Assembly (NCBI GenBank): GCA_023653785.1
Contig: JAMKCH010078900.1
Coordinates: 62,001 to 126,000 of the forward strand
DNA from: Ophioderma brevispina
Taxonomy: Eukaryota; Echinodermata; Ophiuroidea; Amphilepidida; Ophiodermatidae
Direction: 5' to 3'
DNA length: 64,000 nucleotides
This document shows, piece after piece, positions 21,086 through 31,490 of this stretch. Numbering within the stretch: the first letter of the stretch is position 1; each line of letters begins with the position of its first letter. The translations under genes were made by a program, and so were the position numbers. Under the pieces are notes generated by a model. The model was not told the origin of the DNA, ran no database searches, and saw only the letters and a program-made list of their open reading frames with translations.

Positions 21086-23290
21086 TAGCAGCTAATTTTT
21101 CGTTGTGAAATATGTACCCATGACCCAATCCCTTTTTTGCGGTGATCGCCAGTTGTTCTGTCCTTCAGGTTGGTACTGTCCCTTCATTATCTTAACCCTA
21201 CGGGTTTAATTAATATTAGAGAGGGTATGGTGCGTGAAAAAACCGTGAAGAAAAGTTGGTATTCCATCTAATTATTCTCAATTGTTGAAGGTGCATACTG
21301 AAACGTATTTCTGCACACTAATGTTCTATTCAATTTCTGCGATTTTTGGGCAAGGATCGGCAAGGATCGGACAGGCCGAATACCTCGTTATGAGCATAAA
21401 CTTTTTTCAGGAATGTTCCATTTTATTAACATAGGTGTTGTAAAACGTTGTTGGTATCCTTGATGTAATTCCTTGGATGAAAAAAATCAATTAGCCCATA
21501 CTGAATAGACCATAAACACCATTCACCTCTATACATTCTATATGAGTTTTCGTGTCAGAATTACATGAAGGAAGAACCAAAACGTGCATCGCTCTTGACA
21601 GTAGAAACATTGATCGCTATCAGACAATACTTGCAATATAAAATAGCGTCTATTTTTTCCCGGGATTTTTTTTTTTTTTTAAATGAAATCCACCCAATGT
21701 CAAAGACATACAAAATGCAATACATTCTTTGTATTATGTCCTTTTAAGAGATGACACAATATTTGCAAGTCACTGTCCGACCAGGAAGACCAAGGTTTCT
21801 GGTCCGCACGATATTTATCGCATTGGGTATCGCTGCATCGATAGTCCGCTTCTCCCTTCCCTGTATTGTAATACCAATTACCACCTCACAAGTCATTTGT
21901 TAATGGTACCAAACGTTGGACAGATCATTTGCAACTTTGAGGAAAGGGCCAAATTTCAATATATTTTGTAGGTGAAAATGTCTATTCGTTTTGAAAAAAT
22001 CCTGTTGGGTAATTTCGTGAATACAAACTTTTCTTTCACGATTTTTTTCCGACACTCTACTGAATGCATTTCGGTTGACATTTGTCCGCTTTATTAAACA
22101 CACTTTGACATTTTGTGAGACACCTATATATCGGGCCAAACTTCTAACATTCCTCGTAAAACACCTGCTTTATTTGTTGGCAACATTGCCGCTCCCATCC
22201 ACCCAGCGAGAAACAATAAGCAAAGCGTAGCGTGATGACTCCTTTAAGTCACACCTGAAGTGTAAAAAGTCGAAAACGCAGTCTTTATTTAATAAAAGAT
22301 ATTTAGTATGTCTGCTCTGCACGCAAAAAATCCACGCATAGTTTTTATGGGGGCATAAGGCAAACGCATTTCAATCTTTATTTTTGGTTTCTTTTTATTC
22401 TACCTTCGAAACGTTTCTCGGTAGATATTCCTGCAATCCCCCAATGCAAAATTCAGAGAAGGGGTATCATCATATCCTTTTAAGTAGTCTTATTATCTTA
22501 GCTTTACCTGAATCTAGATAAAGAGAACTCAGAGATATAACAAAAAAAAAAGAAAGATAAACATGAAAGAAAGAGATAAAGGGGCAAGAGAAGAGGGGTA
22601 AAGGAAGCTATAGTGTAAAGTAGTTGACACAAAGACGTGAAGGAAGAAAGGAATAGATTAGATTAGAGACGAGAGAGATATGGAGGTGACAGATGGACCA
22701 CGATGACAGGAACTCATATTGATAACGCGTGTCGTGTCGAGCTTTAACTTTTTTCATCTTTGTTGCCTCTTTGTTCATATTTTCCCGGTTGGGTATGCTT
22801 CATAATAAATGGTACTATCTATTACGACCGTCTTAATTAGCTTGTCTCTTAATCTGATGATTTGCTCTTTTTAGAATGGCAATGTACAATTTTGGAGTGT
22901 TATAACCTCGAAAGGCGTATTGACAGAACTAACGAGCACTTCAAGAGTTCGTTTTTGAATTTGAAATTTGTTAGAATATTTTAATTTAACTGTGTCGTTT
23001 ATTGTTTACCTGGAAAGGTGCAGTGATTAACCTCTCGATAAATGCAATAGTTACAAAGATCCCCTATAAAGATACAACCCGTCCGAATCATTCTGGATCA
23101 TTTAATTATCCGGTGCTCCCAGTGCCAGGAGGAAATGTGAATGCTTAACGTATTACCGCCAAATCAGTGTATAACAATACCGCCATATTGGTCGTTTGTG
23201 ATTGATTTCGTGTGGCGAAATCGAAAGAAAATACAATGTCTTGGACGAAATTTATACTCACGTTTTATGTACAAGCAAAGCTGGATCGAG
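21086..23290. other. 2.2-kb stretch without recognised genes
   Basis: Holds a purine-rich tract at 22530-22700 (GAAAGAAAGAGATAAAGG type). Short frames (21565-21747, 21729-21971, 21900-22139) show no motif. Confidence 0.45.
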
Positions 23291-24896
23291 ATGACCAGTA
23301 GGTATAGCAAAGGTGCCAAAATTCGCCCCGCTGGGGACGGAAATCAGCACACCAAGCGCAAGACCGACGAATTCGAAAGACACGTCTGCCAAGTCGGCCT
23401 CGAAAGCGGCACTCGCGGCCTTGCCGCAGAAGAGGACAGATGCGATATTATTTTGGCAGAGCTGAAGAATATCAACAAGAAGGTTGATCAAAACACAAAG
23501 CTGATTCACAAGCAACAAAAAGTTCAACAGGAAATGACCCAAGCTAATCAAGAGCGGCTTGAAAAATTCCAAGCATCCAAATATGATTATGAAGAGTACC
23601 AAGTTCAGGAATCATGTGATTATGATACTAATTATGGGTATGACCATGACTACTCATACGATCAGTACAGCGATAATGATTATATGGATGAAGATGCCGC
23701 TGGTACTTCTAGCCCAGAGCATTTGTCAAAGAAAGGGAAGATTGACTAAAAACAAAAGCTCAACTCAAGTGAACTTGAAACTGATACGAAAGAGGCCCGG
23801 TGGGCTCACTCAATCTGTGATACTGACCGTAATGATCGTTACCAAATCCGCGGACAAATATGGCACGCGAGAGCGAACATAGATGTGAACCCCTGTTGTA
23901 ATACAGTTTTTGCGTCCAATCATGTATCACAAATACATATCCAATGGGATAGAACCACCATACGATGGGGAACCATTGTCATTAACCACCATGGCGTGCC
24001 ATATTTGTCCGCGTTTTTGGCAAAGCTTGGTAACGATCATGCGGTCAGTGGTTCCGGTTGGGTGAGCCCACCGGGGAAAGAGGAAGGAGACGTCGTGGAA
24101 TCCTTGAATGAGAATTCTGGCAAGAGCTCAAGATTTAGACAAGCTCTGAATATTCATTCAAAAACGATCAGCTGAACACTGGCCAGAAGATTGATTCCGA
24201 GACTGCTGATCTCGCAAATGAGATGTTTAAGAAGCGACTTTCGCGAGAGGAGTTTAAAGACCAAAGCATTAGAAGACCGAATAACTGTGAATCCCTAACG
24301 GAAGTTAGGGTGAACGAGGTGAGAAGTTGCAAATAATTCAGAACGTACTTGCTTAGGCGGATATCAACGTGACAAACATGATCCATATATGGAGTGGCCT
24401 TGAAAGATTCCAACAAATGGATGCAATCCTAGACAAAGGATCAAAAGGTTTGCCACATATGGACCATGACTACCACACTTTGTGTTTGCGTGATCGAGAC
24501 GTGGCTCATCAAACCAGACGTAGACTGACGCTATGCGCACTTGTGCTCAGCAAACACCCGAGCAAACACTTAAGTCTACATCACTCCTATGGGAATAATA
24601 AAACTTAAACTATATATCACAATAAAAACTTTAAACTATCACGAGAATGGTGTGATGATAAAGGTCGCCAAATCATCAGGAAGGGGTTCTTATTCCAATA
24701 CGGAATGGACGAACCAGAGAACCTTCTTTTGGCTATGGTAGCAATCAAGGCCAGTACGGTCCTAGAGCAGGATCATACAATCATTCAGAGGCCAACGTAC
24801 CACGTGGTAGAGGCCGTGGGAGAGAGGGCCACCCATGACGGGAGCGCTGACCCACCAGACACCCAGGAAGAAAGAATCAAGGTGAGAGAAACCTAA
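23291..24896 (+). pseudogene. Decayed DIRS-type retrotransposon gag (ORF1)
   Basis: The protein likely starts at MTSRYSKGAKIR (23291), although the frame is open back to 23141. Next come a Lys/Arg-rich patch (HTKRKTDEFE), a coiled coil (ILAELKNINKKVDQNTKLI through QQEMTQANQERLEKF) and a Tyr/Asp-rich acidic stretch. After an in-frame TAA (23747) the same frame continues to 23795, is split by a 280-bp MITE, and resumes to 24175. After a frame slip it reads DSETADLANEMFKKRLS and RPNNCESLTEVRVNE, and after another slip EKLQIIQNVLA and LERFQQMDAILDKG. It ends in an RG-rich tail (VPRGRGRGRE, about 24795-24825). The order 'IDS..ADLAN.M...LS...' then 'RP.NCESL...RVN' is characteristic of gag proteins of DIRS-like elements in marine animals. 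No reverse transcriptase or tyrosine recombinase follows. Confidence 0.7.
23796..24075. mobile_element. MITE with 8-bp target duplication inside the DIRS gag
   Basis: Left end CCCGGTGGGCTCACTCAA, right end GTTGGGTGAGCCCACCGGG; the outer 14 bases pair perfectly. Inner pairs include ACTGACC.TAATGATCGTTACC and GCGGACAAATATGGCACGC with their mirrors. It is flanked by perfect direct repeats GAAAGAGG (23788-23795 and 24076-24083). An 8-bp duplication fits hAT-like and several other DNA transposon superfamilies. Taking out the element plus one repeat copy leaves the gag frame open. Confidence 0.85.
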
Positions 24897-26510
24897 AACA
24901 GAAACTTTACACTTTACTGAAACAATTTAAATTGCAGTGTCTTAACATCACATCAGAAAATGAAATTTTCCAGACAATATTTTATGGTTGCATCGAGGAA
25001 TACGTTGCCACCTACCCCAAATCTGGGTGAAATATGGTCGGACATGCCAATTTCTACTGAGAATGTATTTACAAGATTGACTAAATAATGTATTCAAGTA
25101 GCTGGGCTTTGACCTTTGATACTTCCAAGACTGATTGGCGGTTACGGTCGGTTCGGTAATACTTAAAGGACATTAATTGTATAAAAAATATTCAGAGCAT
25201 AAAGAAATGGGGGGGGGGGGGGGAACCTATTGAAATCACTTCCATTCCACAAACAATGAAATGACCCTCCTATGAAATCACTTTCACAATTTGAAAACAA
25301 TTTGGATGTTTACATCTGTAAAACAGCGGGAGTTGTGGCAATCATGGCAATTCCTGCCACACAATTCAAAAGTATTCAGACATTGTACTCGGGGTAGTAA
25401 GATATGAATCTTGCAAAATTGTTTTTGGGGAAAGGTCGATTAGCCTAGATTAGCATATATAAAATAGCAAATGGTCGTGAGCTGATAAACGGCATGCTTT
25501 TCAAAGTTGACAATTTCTCGATAAAGTGGTCAAAAAGTTTCGTGTGTAAGTGTCGTCACAAGTCATTGCACAGTTTAAAGCTGGTTTTTGGCCTTTAACA
25601 TGAAATTATGAATATTAAATTATTACTTGGAGTTATGTTTTCAAAATGCAGGGCTAGATGTTGAACCAATGAGAACGTATCAGGCATAAGGCAAAGATGC
25701 ATAATTCTTGCTTTTCCCATGTCGCCAGCCCAAATCCGTTCTTTTAAAAAATGTGTCCTGCTCGTTACACACAAGAGCGCATAGCACAGATTGCATTGCA
25801 TTTTAGTAGCCTCTATTAGGCACTAATTGTTAAGTTAAAAACATGTAACACTCATTGGATTATAACGTTCGCAAGAGTTCTCTGAGCCATGTCGCCATAT
25901 TGCAGCAGATACGTTACGATAAATTCGAATGGATACAAAATTGCCTAAAAATAAAATGAAGTACTATGTCCCAATATGTGATAATCGAGAAGATGTTCAA
26001 TGTTATATTATACATGTTTTGCATGAAGATCTGGTTTCAACGTAACAATTTCCACCCCTAGTAATGAAAGAATCCTCCTGTTCGTTTCATACTGCGACAG
26101 ATACGTTACCTCCCTGCTGCTACGCTCTTGCAATATGGTATGATACATAAAGTCGAATACCACACCATGCTGTTGTATGAAAGGAATACCTATAACGTAT
26201 AGAGACTAAGTCGGTGAAGCACGTACTTTCATCAAGAACAGCACGACTAAGACAGGCCCGACAGATACATTACGACAGATACGTTACTTAAGTGTTAACG
26301 TTAGGCAATATACTAAAAATCGGATATATTTTTAAGATCACCCATGCATTGTTCCGTGTTCTGAGAATATTAAAGTTACGATTTTCAATGATTTTCAGGA
26401 ATTCCTAATGTTGATATTTCGTCATTTGGAGACCAAACTTGAACTCTTTAACGGAGAATTAGCAGTAATGCAAACATCCTTGGCTTGAGAAGTGAAGCTT
26501 ACAAGGAAAA
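24897..26510. other. No gene recognised
   Basis: Contains a G15 run at 25209-25223 and four spaced copies of CAGATACGTTAC or its one-base variant (25906, 26098, 26262, 26276). The remainder is AT-rich. Confidence 0.45.
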
Positions 26511-26662
26511 GGGTTGTGACAATTAGCGACCCTGGTGTCACTGACCATGAATTCATCACTGTACGGACTAAACTGGCAAGAATTAGCAGTTTATTCTGTA
26601 CAAGTCTTACAATTAATTCATCAGGGTCACTAGTGACCCAGGGTCGCTAATTGTCACAACCC
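26511..26662. mobile_element. Intact MITE with perfect TIR and 9-bp target duplication
   Basis: The terminal 25 bases are a perfect inverted pair (GGGTTGTGACAATTAGCGAC plus CCTGG). The flanks are perfect direct repeats CAAGGAAAA at 26502-26510 and 26663-26671. The interior is 152 bp in all and noncoding. A 9-bp duplication with a GGG start suggests Mutator-like or Merlin-like relatives (inference). It lies about 440 bases downstream of the stop codon of the minus-strand RDH terminal exon. Confidence 0.9.
26590..26595 (-). promoter_or_regulatory. Possible poly(A) signal for the minus-strand RDH gene, inside the MITE
   Basis: On the minus strand this reads AATAAA. It is the nearest canonical hexamer I find downstream of the RDH stop at 27103, about 510 bases away. 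Whether it is used cannot be told from sequence. Confidence 0.2.
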
Positions 26663-27102
26663 CAAGGAAAATAATATTAGTAGTTTTCCTTTTTTACAAT
26701 TGTAACACCCCAAATTGTTTTCAAATTTGTGTAACAGAGTTCAGTATTAAAGGGTCCACTTAATTACGTCTGCAGATTTGTGTTCATGCTTTTGGGTCCC
26801 TTTATAAGCAATCTCATGTAATTTCCACCGGAGAACCGTATAGCCAAACTTCGACTTGCAGGTTAAGTCTCGGTTAACTTAATTATGCACCAATTCACTC
26901 AATTTTTTAGGCATATGTTTGAAGTTTGTCAACTATTGTATTCTATATTTTCAAAGGAATTTGCCTGTGTGTCTTCTTTGTATTTTCAAGTACGTTTCCT
27001 AAATATACAAGCATATAGATTATGCAGAACTTAACGCATTTTTAAGTAGAAATCTGACGTAGACGGATTTGTGTATCAAAACTATCCATAAGGGTTAGAT
27101 AG

Positions 27103-27309
27103 CTAAATCTGAAGTTGTTCAGTGTTCAAGCCGGTGACTTGCATACTTAAGTCCCAAAGCTTTTTGGCGAATCCGTCATCCCTCGCTAGGTCAGACTCTT
27201 TCGCCAGCCGGCAACCGGTGAAGTATCTTCCAGATAGGTGGGTTATAGAGTCCTCAACTGCACAGAAGATTGTCGTCTGGGCACCAGCCTCTGGCGACAT
27301 CGTGATGGC
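27103..27309 (-). CDS. Terminal exon of a retinol dehydrogenase-like SDR
   Basis: The acceptor GTGTTCTCATTGCAG is followed in phase 0 by AITMSPEAGAQTTIFCAV, then ITHLSGRYFTGCRLAKESDL, KKLWDLSMQVTGL and a TAG stop. In RDH11-14 proteins the C-terminus has the same order: S.E.GAQT..YCA, SG.YF.DC, then KLW..S..L.GL. These enzymes reduce or oxidise retinoids and other lipid aldehydes with NADP(H), usually on the ER or mitochondrial inner membrane. The exon is intact, with no stop or frameshift. It lies downstream, on the same strand, of the cofactor exon at 37662-37904, with about 10 kb of repeat-rich sequence between. It is about 39 of 54 residues identical by eye to the plus-strand exon at 56745-56949. 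Which RDH subtype it is cannot be decided from this piece. Confidence 0.85.
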   Translation of the reverse strand, partial: AITMSPEAGAQTTIFCAVEDSITHLSGRYFTGCRLAKESDLARDDGFAKKLWDLSMQVTGLNTEQLQI

Positions 27310-28184
27310 CTGCAATGAGAACACCATCCAGAACGATGTAGTCGTAAGTCTTATAATACAATAGGGTGTGATATTTTATTGAGTACACTATAATGCCAGT
27401 TTTAGGCTCTTCCCACTGACTTAGCTTTCAGGCACTTAGTACACGTGTAGTTCGTTACTCTAGCCAGTGGCTAAATATAAGAAAAGCTAACCTAATCAAA
27501 TTTGACGACAAAATTTGGACTGACCTCAAGGCAAGATATAGGGGTAAGTGTAGGGGTTGACAAGTCCGTTTGAGATGCTCTGTCCCCCTAGACAACTGTT
27601 GACTCCATCGATATGTTACAAGAGTTGATAGGCTTGCTGAGACTGAATTACAGGTGCATTTCATCATCTAGGGAACTTTCTTTTGTTTATATTTCATAGA
27701 ATCCTCGAAAAGGGATTATCAAAGGAACAGACATGGGGAAGCAAATATTGTATTGTGGCCTCTAGTTTTCATCCGAGAGGTCATTTAAAGGGATAAGCAG
27801 CGATAATGCAAGAGTTTAACAAATGTGGAAATGCAATTTTTTAGCTTATAAATCCAAGATAAATATGTACAATTCCATTACATGTAGGAAACAAACACCA
27901 AAATACTGAAAAAGACAAAAAGTATTTGATGAATAGACATATCCTCAATGCCTCTCCAATTCTACACTAGACATTTGAGCGTGGTTTCCACCAGTACAGA
28001 ATAAACAAAGATCAATAAATTTGTATTTGAGGTCAAACTGTCATAGACAAGACGGAATTCATGAAAAGAAACTTCATGAGGCATTTTTAGTAGAAGCATT
28101 TGCAACATTGTTTTGCTAACTGATTTTATATGCTGAGACGAAAATGCCGCTTTGCTTATGTCGTGTATTTTGAGTGTCAACAGG

Positions 28185-28640
28185 TGTGCAAATTCAAGAA
28201 ATTCAAAATGGCCGCCAAAATACCACTAAATTATGTCAAAAGATAAAAAATTCGTAATTTTCCGCAGTTAACGACTTACTGGTCTCACACACTTTTGCAA
28301 CTGAGTATATTAACACTAACTATTAATCATAAAGAGCCTCAAGGGGTAAAATGGACAATTCAAGATGGCCGCCAAAATATCATACCAAACTTAACACCTT
28401 AATTTTAGGCGTACAATCCCACAATAATTCAATGTTATTAAACATACGACTCTCGAAGGTGAGTATATTGGTGAGTATATTATTATCAACTTCTCAGTTT
28501 AAGTTGTAGCCCATGGGTAAATTTGATCAAATTCAATGGCCGCTAACATACCATAGACGTATGTATAGGTCTAAACGATTGTAAAAAGATTGTAAGAGTC
28601 ACTCACTAACTGTTTTATATAGGTGTTTGATACAACTTTC
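28185..28640. repeat. Diverged ~160-bp tandem repeat, about three units
   Basis: Three spaced units begin with AATTCAAAATGGCCGCCAAAAT, ATTCAAGATGGCCGCCAAAA and AAATTCAATGGCCGCTAACA (near 28200, 28355 and 28525). Each is followed by ATACCA.A words and later GAGTATATT or a similar stretch. Similarity between the units is modest. Confidence 0.5.
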
Positions 28641-29887
28641 TAGAAATATTTGGTAGCCGTTAACTTTTCGGGCTTTGAGTGCAAAGGGATCAAAAATTTT
28701 AACAAAAATGCTACAAAATACAATATTTCTCACTGAAAAGTCAAAAGTTAGGTTTTTTGCATACAGTCCTTGCACCAGAGAAGTACTGTTTGAGCATGTC
28801 CAAGACTGACAGGGTTTTTTCTTTACTATACGATTTTCATTTCTCCGTAGCTTATAGACTACAAGAGAAGTATATGTTCATACATGATTTATGAGCTAAT
28901 TAAATTAAGACTATAATGCCTGGATCTGGTTGCCTATTATGAGTTCTCTTTCTTTCAAGGGACTTACAATGCATTAAAAAGCCCAAAGCATTTCTCCAAG
29001 TATCAGAATTACAGTTATTCCATAATTAACGTGAGGAATGTTGACTATTAAATGCTCTTATCCTTCGAATTTACTTTTGAGAACTACTCTTAGTCAACAT
29101 TTAACAAACAATTAAAAAATCAGTAAACTAAGAACTAACCTTTCAACCTTTGGACTAATTAAAATGATAGGAGATCTCTAAGTGCTGACACTGTAAACCT
29201 ATTCCTTTTTTATCTTATCTTTCACCCCACGAGATAACGTCGGCATTTCTTAGGTTCATCATATTGCCTTCACAAGTCACAATATCAACGACTAAACATA
29301 TCTATTATTATTACTTAAATTTCAAGTAAGTTTTGAGTACGTTCCACAAATTTTCATGTATTATTTAGGTTATCGTTTCTTTGTTTGTCCTGCATTGGGC
29401 CAGTTTATTTTTCAATTTGCTCTAATTGAAACAAAAACAGGAAAATTGGTTTCATTTTATATCATTCTTCATTTATGGACCGAATGATGCAAACATTATT
29501 AAAATATGTTTAAATCGCACCAATCCCTTTTCTAAACTTACTTCCAAGGGATTCAATACAATCCCTAAACTGATATTTTTTTCAAAATAATAGTATTTTT
29601 AGAACACAATTACAAAAATGGTCATAATCTCATTACATTTACAAAGTTACATCATCTGTTCCAGAAAGTGCATTTGTAGAGATTACTCTACAAGTACTGA
29701 AAAAAAAAAGGGAAATTAGATAAAAGAATGAATTTGAAGTACGCTATCTGTTTTTGAACTCTATCTCTCTGTTTGAACATAAGACGTTATCACAATTGTA
29801 TTTCCATATTAATTTATCTTCCAGTTTTTGTTAGATTCCAACATCTATAGATGTCTTTTGAATTGAGCCAAGAAACAGATACAGCTT

Positions 29888-29888
<1 letters not shown>

Positions 29889-29958
<70 letters not shown>
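29889..29958. repeat. Poly-C run of 70 bases
   Basis: An uninterrupted run of 70 C, preceded by CAGATACAGCTTA and followed by GTCTCAAAAC. Such a run can form i-motif (C strand) or G-quadruplex (G strand) structures. The exact length is unreliable in most sequencing methods. Confidence 0.95.
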
Positions 29959-29959
<1 letters not shown>

Positions 29960-30754
29960 TCTCAAAACTTAAATAGAGTTTTTATTTTTTTTCAAAGCAA
30001 CTCAGTCTCGATTACTTATTCTTCTTTACGACGGGTTTGAATTGCATGACTAACCTTAATCACTTGTTTGAACAAGTTATACATAATTTTAAATCTATTC
30101 ACCAATTGCCCCAATTGGGATCGAGTTCCACCGCAATGTTCATTCATTAAATCATTCCAGCTGGTATGCATTCTAACGACAGACTCTGCTATTGCATCTT
30201 TTTATTATCATTAACAAAACTCAATTGCATTTTTAATTATTTTGAATAAAATCCATTTTTTAATAGCTCGTATAGAAAAATAGTACTTGACCACGATACT
30301 TTTACCACATTTCATAAAGATTTACATTTTAGTTCAAGAAAGAAATGCAAAAATCTCCCAAGGTATCAACCATGCTCTACGATTCTTTTCCATATTACAC
30401 CATGTTCTGATATTCCAGATATCCAATATTAAGAGCAACAAATTTAATATTCCAAATTAGCATAGTCCAATCACCATATTCCATATACCCCAGATTGGGG
30501 CTCTCTTTCAATCTTTCTTACAGAAGAAACTTATCTGTTGCAAGTGACCTTTTTAATATAGTGAGTTCCCAGCAAGGAAGTGTTGGGGAGATTTGCAAGA
30601 GTTTTTTATTACCGCTTTTTTCCAAATATGAGTTTTCTTGCGTTCCGACCATTTAAATTTTCCAGTGCTGATTTTTTTTTGTTTCCAAGTGAGATTCTCC
30701 GCTACTTTTTATCCTCATTGAAATAAATTACTATGACAGTTTAACAGGCTTTCC

Positions 30755-31490
30755 GTGCATTTAGACTATGACGACAATATGGCAACATTTCAACACGATT
30801 GGAGCTTTTAAAAGTTGACCCTGTGTAACCTAAATTGGCCCATTGAAAAAGTGACAACCACATTTGGAGAGTACTAAATACCTAAATACCTAGCATGGTC
30901 AATACACTATAGTAAGATTCACCTCATCGTGTCACCTCTAGTACTTTATCGAAGGTATGGGCATTAATGAGGTACTGTGCAGTGGCGTGGAAATTTAAAT
31001 CTAGATTACACCAAAATTCCCGCTCCTTCTAACGAAACAGTAGTCCGATCGCAAGAGAAACATTTCTTTGCTTATGAAAGCATTCAAGTCACTAGCGCTT
31101 TGCAGCTTCAAAAACATAGCTCTCAAACATTCTTGACTAATCGCATTGCTTTCATGGTATTCATGTAATCAGGTGAGTTGACTGTTACTACCTTTTTGAA
31201 GCGCCCTGTGTTGGGATGACAAAGAACACAAAGTCCTTTGAAAATGAAGGGCAATACGAAAAGCAATCCATATTATCTTAAAGTTCGCTCATGAAATTGG
31301 GAATCGGGCCACATGTTTTGGTTTTCTTCTGGCCATACCGTCAAACTAATCGACGCTGTCCAAAACTTTTTCCTCTGGTGACACTATGGGTTGAAATCAG
31401 TATACCAAAGGTTTCATCTTTTCTGTGGGTGGGGGGGTAAACGATGACTTTTGACCTGGGTCCATGCTCCTGCTCTAATTCGGTCTTATG
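30755..31490. mobile_element. Palindrome P fragment split by a family A element
   Basis: The left part (30765-30900: ATATGGCAACATTTCAACACGATTGG, AAATTGGCCCATTGAAAAAGTGACAACCA) and the right part (31404-31490: TACCAAAGGTTTCATCTTTTCTG, GGGGTAAACGA) together match one arm of the family P palindrome at 20600-21085. The family A element at 30917-31395 sits between them. Only one arm of P is present. Confidence 0.65.
30917..31395. mobile_element. Family A element, short copy (479 bp)
   Basis: Left end GATTCACCTCATCGTGTCACCTC; right end TCTGGTGACACTATGGGTTGAAATC. It matches both ends of the 2-kb copy at 10861-12839, including CTCTAGTACTTT at the left and AAAACTTTTTCCTCTGG at the right. It lacks the internal palindrome. 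It appears to be inserted in a palindrome P arm. Confidence 0.7.

Noticed and set aside
23141..23290. N-terminal extension of the gag frame
   Set aside because: The upstream part (MLNVLPP...) lacks gag-like composition; MTSRYSKGAKIR at 23291 is a better start.
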